From positions 1 through 8,998 of the forward strand of contig CALAUY010000088.1 of assembly GCA_937892015.1 (NCBI GenBank): a DNA stretch of 8,998 nucleotides. The letters run 5' to 3'. A model generated the notes under the pieces. It was not told the origin of the DNA and did no database searches. It saw only the letters and a list, made by a program, of their open reading frames with translations. Position numbers and translations under genes: made by a program. This document shows, piece after piece, positions 5,917 through 8,998 of the stretch (position 1 is its first letter; each line of letters starts with the position of its first letter). Source of the stretch: an uncultured Bacteroidales bacterium (GTDB taxonomy: Bacteria; Bacteroidota; Bacteroidia; Bacteroidales; Paludibacteraceae).

Positions 5917-6731
5917 AACTGAACGTATCCATAGTCTTATATCATGCACCCGTAGCGGAACTCAACTATGTGTTGTCGGTTCTTCTGCAAGTCAAGGACT
6001 TGCACCGTCTTTACCTGATTGACAACTCAGAAGGACCGCTGCAACTGCCCATGACGGATGAGCGAGTGCGATACATCTTCAGCGGAACCAACCTCGGGTT
6101 CGGTACCGGACACAATGTGGCCATCCGCGAGTCCATCCGCGAGAACGTGCCTTTCCACCTTGTCATGAACTCCGACATCACGTTCACCGCAGCCAACGTG
6201 ACCGAGATGCTTGACTATATGGAGTCGCACGAAGATGTGGCGTGCATGATGCCTAAAGTGCAGTTCCCTACCGGCAAACCGCAACGCTTGTGCAAACTGC
6301 TTCCTACACCGATGGACCTGATAGGACGGCGTTTTTTGCCGGAACAGCTTATCCGCAAGCGCAACGCACGATACGAGTTGGCTGACATAAGCGACAACCA
6401 CATCATGAACGTGCCGGCATTGTCGGGATGTTTCCTCTTGTGCCGTACCGCTGCACTCGATGAGGCCGGACTCTTCGACGAACGGTTCTTCCTGTATTGC
6501 GAAGACCTCGACCTCACAAGGCGCATGCATCGACTGGGGAAGACGCTGTTCTACCCCAACGTGACCATCAGGCACGATTTTCGACGCGGTTCGTACACCA
6601 ATCCGCACCTGATGTGGACGCACATGCGCTCTGCTTGTCTCTATTTCAACAAGTACGGTTGGTTCCATGACAATGAGCGTGAACAAGTGAATGAAGAGTT
6701 TAGAGTGGAGAACTTAAAGTTTAGAGTTTAG
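5913..6731 (+). CDS. Family 2 glycosyltransferase
   Basis: The 272-residue protein has a GT-A fold of the rhamnosyltransferase-like GT2 group. VSIVLYHAP lies at the N-terminus, followed by LIDNSEG (35-41), NLGFGTGHNVA (60-70) and MNSDITF (85-91, the DxD-equivalent NSD). PALSGCFLLCRTAALDEAGLFDERFFLYCEDLDLTRRM (168-205 region) is the acceptor and catalytic-base segment with Glu197 and Asp198. It probably adds a sugar to a surface polysaccharide or lipid-linked glycan; donor and acceptor cannot be read from sequence. There are no membrane segments. It overlaps tsaC by 4 nt. The last ten residues (FRVENLKFRV) and the TAG stop are encoded inside a heptamer repeat array, so the native C-terminus may once have been different. 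Confidence 0.9.
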   Translation: MKLNVSIVLYHAPVAELNYVLSVLLQVKDLHRLYLIDNSEGPLQLPMTDERVRYIFSGTNLGFGTGHNVAIRESIRENVPFHLVMNSDITFTAANVTEMLDYMESHEDVACMMPKVQFPTGKPQRLCKLLPTPMDLIGRRFLPEQLIRKRNARYELADISDNHIMNVPALSGCFLLCRTAALDEAGLFDERFFLYCEDLDLTRRMHRLGKTLFYPNVTIRHDFRRGSYTNPHLMWTHMRSACLYFNKYGWFHDNEREQVNEEFRVENLKFRV

Positions 6732-6754
6732 AGTTTAGAGTTTAAAGTTTAGAG
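6697..6754 (+). repeat. AGTTTAG heptamer tandem repeat between GT2 and ClC genes
   Basis: Eight consecutive 7-nt units run from 6697 to 6752. Five (6697, 6718, 6725, 6732 and 6746) are exact AGTTTAG. Those at 6704 (AGTGGAG), 6711 (AACTTAA) and 6739 (AGTTTAA) are degenerate. The final AG touches the ATG of the ClC gene at 6755. The array therefore supplies both the end of the glycosyltransferase reading frame and the whole ribosome-binding region of the next gene. Because the unit is 7 nt and contains TAG, an intact array stops all three reading frames. Confidence 0.9.
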
Positions 6755-8536
6755 ATGAGTAATCAAACGAGTATAATGGACAGGTTAGTGGCGTGGCGAG
6801 AAGAGCATGTCCCTGAGAAGCAGTTGGTGCTGATTCTCAGTTTCGTTGTGGGAGTACTGACCGCTTTGGCCGGCTTTGTGCTGAAGTCGTTGATAAGCCT
6901 GTTCCATTGGCTTATCGACACTTACTTGGTGGCAGGCACGCACACGTGGTGGTGGCTGATAACGCCGATGATAGGCATCGCCCTTGCTGCCGTGTTTGTG
7001 CGGTACATCGTCCGTGATGACATCAGTCATGGTATAACCAAGATTCTTTACGCCATCTCGCAGCGTAAGTCCATCATCAAGCCGCATAACATGTGGTCGA
7101 GCGTTGTGGGGTCGAGTATAACCATCGGTTTTGGCGGATCGGTCGGTGCTGAGGCTCCGATAGTGCTGACAGGCGCTGCCATCGGAAGCAACCTCGCCAA
7201 GACGTTTCGCCTCAATCAGAAGACGATGATGTTGATGATTGGGTGCGGTGCCGCCGGTGCTATAGGCGGCATCTTCAAAGCACCCATTGCAGGCTTGGTC
7301 TTTACGTTAGAGGTGCTGATGATGGACCTGACAATGACCTCTGTCGGTCCGCTGCTCATGGCTTCTGTGACCGCTACAGCCATCTCGTACGGACTATCCG
7401 GACCGGATCCGATGTTCGCGCTGCTCCATTACGAACCGTTCACGATGGACAGGATTCCGTTCTACCTGCTCTTGGGACTGATATGCGGACTCGTGTCACT
7501 CTATTTCACCCGAGGGATGAACCGCTTAGAACAGCGGATGAAAAACATCTCCCAAGGATGGATGAAAGTGCTGGTAGGCGGACTGACACTCTCCGTGCTG
7601 ATATACATCTTCCCTCCCCTCTATGGCGAAGGGTACGATGTGATTATCCGCTTGCTCAACGGCGACTCGCTAACCGACTTGATGCACTCGCCATGGGCAG
7701 GACTGGGCATGTCATCTTGGGTGGTGCTTCTTTATTTCTCGCTGATTGTGGCGGTGAAGATTGTCGCTTCAGTGGCAACCAATGGTGGCGGCGGAGTAGG
7801 CGGTATCTTTGCACCATCGCTCTTTATGGGCTGCCTCACAGGCTTTGTGGTTGCGCGACTGATTAACCTGACGGGACTGTCGGTCTCGGAGTCGAATTTT
7901 GCCTTGGTGGGAATGGCCGGTTTGATGTCGGGAGTCATGCATGCGCCTCTAACGGGCATCTTCCTCATTGCGGAACTGACCGGTGGTTACCACCTCTTCT
8001 TGCCGCTGATGATTGTGGCACTGGTGTCCTACCTGACCATCATGATTTTCGAACCACACTCCCTATACGCAATGCGTTTGGCGCAGAAAGGTGAGCTGCT
8101 GACGCACAACAAAGACCACTCGGTACTGACATTACTGAAGATGGATAACGTGCTTGAGACAGACTTACGGACACTTCACCCCGAGATGACGCTGGGCGAA
8201 CTCTGCAAAGTGATTGCGGAGAGCAAACGCAACATCTTCCCCGTTGTTGGCACTGACGGCAAGTTGCAAGGCATTTTGCTCTTAGACGAGGTGCGGAACA
8301 TCATGTTCCAACCAAGACTATATAACCGCTTCACTGTCGGACAACTGATGACCTCTCCACCCGCAGTGCTCAATAACAGCATGCCAATGGAAAAAGTGAT
8401 GCAGGTGTTTGAAGATACCGGCGCTTGGAATCTGCCCGTGACCGACGACGAGAAACATTACATCGGGTTCGTTAGCAAGTCGAAGATTTTCAATTCCTAT
8501 CGCCGAGTGCTCGTCCATTTCTCCGACGAAGAATAA
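6755..8536 (+). CDS. ClC family chloride channel or transporter with C-terminal CBS pair
   Basis: The 593-residue inner-membrane protein has a ClC core of many hydrophobic helices (about residues 23-432). ClC motifs in order are ISHGI (90-94, the GSGIP position), GAEAP (131-135) with gating-type Glu133, GIFAP (350-354) and Tyr438 in SLYAMRLAQKG. These form the anion pathway. Residues about 465-515 and 527-585 are two CBS domains, which in ClC proteins bind adenine nucleotides or regulate gating. By alignment to E. coli ClC, FTLEV at 183-187 puts Glu186 at Glu202 and Val187 at the internal proton glutamate Glu203. Loss of that residue is typical of channels but also occurs in some transporters, so the mechanism is open. 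It lies 23 nt after the GT2 stop and is probably cotranscribed. Confidence 0.93.
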   Translation: MSNQTSIMDRLVAWREEHVPEKQLVLILSFVVGVLTALAGFVLKSLISLFHWLIDTYLVAGTHTWWWLITPMIGIALAAVFVRYIVRDDISHGITKILYAISQRKSIIKPHNMWSSVVGSSITIGFGGSVGAEAPIVLTGAAIGSNLAKTFRLNQKTMMLMIGCGAAGAIGGIFKAPIAGLVFTLEVLMMDLTMTSVGPLLMASVTATAISYGLSGPDPMFALLHYEPFTMDRIPFYLLLGLICGLVSLYFTRGMNRLEQRMKNISQGWMKVLVGGLTLSVLIYIFPPLYGEGYDVIIRLLNGDSLTDLMHSPWAGLGMSSWVVLLYFSLIVAVKIVASVATNGGGGVGGIFAPSLFMGCLTGFVVARLINLTGLSVSESNFALVGMAGLMSGVMHAPLTGIFLIAELTGGYHLFLPLMIVALVSYLTIMIFEPHSLYAMRLAQKGELLTHNKDHSVLTLLKMDNVLETDLRTLHPEMTLGELCKVIAESKRNIFPVVGTDGKLQGILLLDEVRNIMFQPRLYNRFTVGQLMTSPPAVLNNSMPMEKVMQVFEDTGAWNLPVTDDEKHYIGFVSKSKIFNSYRRVLVHFSDEE

Positions 8537-8596
8537 TGACTCACCCGATGGAATATGTGTCGGCAAACGTTGTAAATAGGTAATTTTGTCTTTGGT
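8537..8596. other. Short spacer after ClC, no clear terminator
   Basis: No gene and no convincing hairpin with a T run is visible between the ClC stop and the 9-bp repeat. A -7-like TAATTTTG at 8581-8588 has no matching -33 element and no plus-strand gene downstream. Confidence 0.5.
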
Positions 8597-8704
8597 CCTA
8601 TTAGTCCTATTGGTCTAATTAGTCCTATTGGTCTCATTAGTCCTATTGGTCTCATTAGTCCCATTAGTCTAATTAGTCCTATAAGACCCATAAGACCTAT
8701 AAAA
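8597..8704. repeat. 9-bp degenerate tandem repeat (12 units) in a convergent gap
   Basis: Twelve contiguous 9-nt units fit CCTATTAGT-like variants from 8597 to 8704. CCTATTGGT recurs at 8606, 8624 and 8642; CTCATTAGT at 8633 and 8651; CTAATTAGT at 8615 and 8669. The last three units drift to CCTATAAGA, CCCATAAGA and CCTATAAAA. In the middle, pairs of units form an 18-bp higher-order repeat. The array fills the gap between the 3' ends of the ClC and lipoprotein genes and ends 4 nt short of the lipoprotein stop codon. Confidence 0.9.
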
Positions 8705-8707
8705 GCG

Positions 8708-8923
8708 TTACTTCGCCATCTCTATCAGCTTGCTTGCATCGACTTTACCATCATAACTCTCGATGGTTTTGGTCATGATGACGGTGGTGGTGTCGCCACG
8801 TTGGATGGTCTGGGCAGTGGTGGTTACTGTCCGCGTCACGTTGCAACTGCCAAGCAGACAAGCCACTGTGAACAAAATCAGTATCGCCACGACTATGGCT
8901 ATTTCAGAATACTTTGTTTCCAT
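8708..8923 (-). CDS. Small lipoprotein of unknown function
   Basis: The 71-residue protein starts with a hydrophobic signal segment (residues 8-24) ending in LLGSC. Cys27 is preceded by Leu-Gly-Ser, a good lipobox for signal peptidase II. The mature part of about 45 residues is Thr-rich (NVTRTVTTTAQTIQRGDTTTVIM) and ends KTIESYDGKVDASKLIEMAK. It is likely anchored in the outer membrane. I know of no function, although short lipoproteins of this style are common in Bacteroidales. Its upstream region is wholly an AAGTTTC heptamer array touching the start codon, and any promoter lies outside the window. Confidence 0.75.
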   Translation of the reverse strand: METKYSEIAIVVAILILFTVACLLGSCNVTRTVTTTAQTIQRGDTTTVIMTKTIESYDGKVDASKLIEMAK

Positions 8924-8998
8924 AAGTTTTAAGTTTCAAGTTACAAGTTTCAAGTTTCAAGTTTCAAGTTTCAAGTTTCAAGTTTCAAGTTTCAAGTT
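8924..8998. repeat. AAGTTTC heptamer tandem repeat running to the window edge
   Basis: Ten complete 7-nt units plus five bases run in perfect register from 8924 to 8998. Eight are exact AAGTTTC. The first is AAGTTTT (8924-8930) and the third AAGTTAC (8938-8944). The first unit abuts the start codon of the minus-strand lipoprotein gene, so its mRNA leader reads as GAAACTT repeats. The array continues beyond the window and its full copy number is unknown. Confidence 0.95.

Noticed and set aside
6027..6686. A 219-codon minus-strand open frame opposite the glycosyltransferase gene
   Set aside because: It lies entirely within a gene with clear GT2 motifs, and its own translation shows no recognisable family.
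8581..8588. TAATTTTG as a plus-strand promoter after the ClC gene
   Set aside because: There is no -33 element at proper spacing and no plus-strand gene follows within the window.
8924..8998. The AAGTTTC array as a CRISPR array
   Set aside because: The units are 7 nt and contiguous with no spacers, so it is a simple tandem repeat.

Overview
The window looks like ordinary chromosomal DNA from a member of the Bacteroidales, most likely a Prevotella-like organism. Promoters match the Bacteroidetes type (TAnnTTTG at -7, TTG/TTTG near -33). Start codons lack strong Shine-Dalgarno sites. The proteins include families typical of this phylum: a DUF4294 protein, a secreted PL1 pectate lyase with a DxDxDG calcium-binding linker, and a small outer-membrane-type lipoprotein. 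I see no phage, transposase, CRISPR array, tRNA or rRNA, and no clear new multi-gene system.

Layout. (1) Positions 1-1230, plus strand: a promoter, a leader with a terminator-like hairpin, an unannotated 41-codon small ORF, greA, a HIT-family hydrolase gene, and a terminator that contains the HIT stop codon. (2) Positions 1224-1322: a pyrimidine-rich 33-bp tandem repeat between two convergent transcripts. (3) Positions 1352-3736, minus strand: a likely two-gene operon, DUF4294 protein then secreted pectate lyase. (4) Positions 3737-3856: a 120-bp divergent promoter region in which both promoter spacers contain a 9-10 nt homopolymer. (5) Positions 3857-8536, plus strand: a tight run of cca (tRNA CCA addition), tsaC (tRNA t6A synthesis), a GT2 glycosyltransferase and a ClC chloride carrier with CBS domains. 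(6) Positions 8597-8704: a 9-bp tandem repeat in the second convergent gap. (7) Positions 8708-8923, minus strand: a small lipoprotein gene whose upstream side is a heptamer array running to the window edge.

The genes are mostly housekeeping: transcript elongation (GreA), nucleotide hydrolysis (HIT) and two tRNA-maturation enzymes side by side. Surface or carbohydrate functions (pectate lyase, glycosyltransferase), an ion carrier and a lipoprotein make up the rest.

The most interesting features lie between genes. Four short tandem-repeat arrays occur in 9 kb. Two are heptamers sharing an AGTTT core, and each touches a start codon; one of them also encodes the tail and stop codon of the glycosyltransferase. 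The second is the greA leader, which carries a terminator-like hairpin and then a small ORF. All claims come from reading the sequence; no database search was possible.
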